Positions 5,625 to 6,658 of a stretch of DNA of 6,658 nt are shown one piece after another. The stretch lies in contig JAUPVD010000261.1 of the NCBI GenBank assembly GCA_030917225.1, forward strand, positions 1 to 6,658, read 5' to 3'. The position numbers and the translations under genes are program-made. Within the stretch, counting starts at the first letter, position 1. The number at the start of each line of letters is the position of its first letter. The stretch comes from Pseudomonadota bacterium. GTDB lineage: Bacteria > Pseudomonadota > Gammaproteobacteria > Burkholderiales > Rhodocyclaceae. The notes under the pieces are model-generated. The model was not told the DNA's origin, made no database searches, and saw nothing but the letters and a program-made list of their open reading frames with translations.

Positions 5625-6658
5625 CAGAGTTCTCCCGAGTTTGCCAACAGCGCCTGTTTCACGCCGGCGTGTACCGTCTGACCATCGCGGCAGAGCAGGG
5701 TGCCGGCGACGACATCATCCGACCAGTCGAATTCCAGCTTGCCGTCCTTGATCCACGGCGACAGGAAGTTGTAGAGGTTCTTGGCGTACAGCTCGGAGGC
5801 ATGCGTCGGCATGCGCGAGGGCAGGTTGAGCGGGCCGTGGATGTTCACGTCGTTGGCGATGACGTGTTCGCCCGGTTGCGTCATCACGCAGTTGCCGCCG
5901 GATTCGGCCGCCATGTCGACGATGATGGCGCCGTACTTCATGCGCCCGATCATGTCGGTGGTGATGATGATCGGCGCCTTCTTGCCGGGGATCGAGGCGG
6001 TGGTGATGACCACATCCGCTTGGGCGACGGCCTTGGCCAGCTTCTCGGTCTGCTGTGCCTTTTCCTCAGCGGTCAGCTCGCGCGCGTAGCCGCCCGCGCC
6101 ATCGGCCGCGACGCCGGTGTCGACGAACTTGGCGCCGAGCGACTCGATCTGCTCGCGTGCAGCGGAACGCACATCGTAGGCTTCGACCATTGCCCCCAGC
6201 CGCTTGCAGGTGGCAATCGCCTGCAGGCCCGCGACACCGGCGCCGATGACCAGCACACGCGCCGGGCGGATGGTGCCGGCAGCGGTGGTCAGCATCGGGA
6301 AGAACTTCACACAGCGCGCAGCGGCGATCAACCCGCACTGGTAGCCGGCGCAGGAGGCCTGCGAGGAGAGCGCATCCATGCTCTGCGCACGCGAGATGCG
6401 CGGCAGCAGTTCGAGGGCGAAGGCGGTGATCTTCTTCGCGTTCAGCGCGTCCAGGCGGGCTTTGTCCTCGAAAGGCTTGAGCAGGCCGATCAGCACGCTG
6501 CCTTCCGGCAGCAGGGGGATTTCCGTGGCGTCCGGTGGCGTCACGCGCAGCACGAGGTTCGCGCTGGCGTAGGTCTCGTTCAGGCCGGGGCTATGGGTAA
6601 CGTCGGCATAGTCGGAATCAAGGAAGTGGGCATCGATACCGGCGCTCTGCTCGATGCG
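5624..6658 (-). CDS. pntAA: Transhydrogenase alpha subunit, NAD(H)-binding part; N-terminus beyond right edge
   Basis: The frame is open from base 6658 to the stop at 5626-5624, giving 344 residues. It begins RIEQSAGIDAHF, a mid-protein sequence matching the family's E..AG..A.F.D..Y region, so about 30 N-terminal residues are missing. It forms the soluble domain dI that binds NAD(H). Landmarks in the partial protein are RISRAQSMDALSSQA (about 87-101), the Rossmann glycine motif GAGVAG (139-144), acidic Asp162 in AYDVRS after beta-2 as expected for NAD rather than NADP, the mobile-loop and substrate region ITTASIPGKKAP, and VDMAAESGGNC. Three cysteines (103, 108, 116) fall between the RQD-type loop and the Rossmann fold. 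A GTG at 6553 could look like a start, but homology clearly continues upstream. It is the first of the three pnt genes seen here. Confidence 0.96.
   Translation of the reverse strand, partial: RIEQSAGIDAHFLDSDYADVTHSPGLNETYASANLVLRVTPPDATEIPLLPEGSVLIGLLKPFEDKARLDALNAKKITAFALELLPRISRAQSMDALSSQASCAGYQCGLIAAARCVKFFPMLTTAAGTIRPARVLVIGAGVAGLQAIATCKRLGAMVEAYDVRSAAREQIESLGAKFVDTGVAADGAGGYARELTAEEKAQQTEKLAKAVAQADVVITTASIPGKKAPIIITTDMIGRMKYGAIIVDMAAESGGNCVMTQPGEHVIANDVNIHGPLNLPSRMPTHASELYAKNLYNFLSPWIKDGKLEFDWSDDVVAGTLLCRDGQTVHAGVKQALLANSGEL

Noticed and set aside
5932..6350. Three clustered cysteines in PntAA as a possible metal site
   Set aside because: Related betaproteobacterial PntA proteins, as I recall them, carry a similar CAGYxC segment, and the spacing does not match a known metal-binding motif.
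6551..6553. GTG at 6553 as the start of pntAA
   Set aside because: The frame stays open to the window edge and the upstream 35 residues match the PntA family, so the gene is truncated by the window and does not start here.

Overview
The window is high-GC bacterial chromosome with tightly packed operons. The protein types (three-gene proton-pumping transhydrogenase, Blc-like lipocalin, ZIP transporter, DUF2796 protein) and codon use suggest a proteobacterium, most likely a betaproteobacterium of the Rhodocyclales/Burkholderiales kind. That placement is inference from sequence style. No rRNA, tRNA, mobile element or CRISPR array was seen.

Left part (1-2687, minus strand): a four-gene operon read right to left. 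It encodes a ZIP-family metal transporter with a His-rich loop, a secreted DUF2796/ZrgA-like protein, a MacB/LolD-type ABC ATPase, and the N-terminal 193 residues of its FtsX/MacB-type permease, which runs off the left edge. Spacings of 17 bp, 12 bp and a 4-bp overlap indicate one transcript. The last three genes have the same order as zinc-limitation loci such as Pseudomonas aeruginosa PA4063-PA4065 and resemble parts of Vibrio ZrgABCDE. The likely role is zinc (or related metal) acquisition or homeostasis, with the ZIP carrier in the inner membrane and the DUF2796 protein in the periplasm.

Centre (2688-3963): a 142-bp divergent intergenic region holds a dense set of GTTGC/GCAAC half-sites, a good candidate operator. 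To its right, on the plus strand, are a Blc-like lipocalin and an isochorismatase-like cysteine hydrolase, translationally coupled by an ATGA overlap. A rho-independent terminator oriented for the minus strand lies in the convergent gap that follows.

Right part (3964-6658, minus strand): pntB, pntAB and the C-terminal 344 residues of pntAA, the split form of the proton-translocating NAD(P) transhydrogenase. It couples proton entry to hydride transfer from NADH to NADP+. The pntAA start lies beyond the right edge.

Everything here belongs to families I can name. The least understood part is the ZIP-DUF2796-ABC cluster and its upstream repeat cluster.
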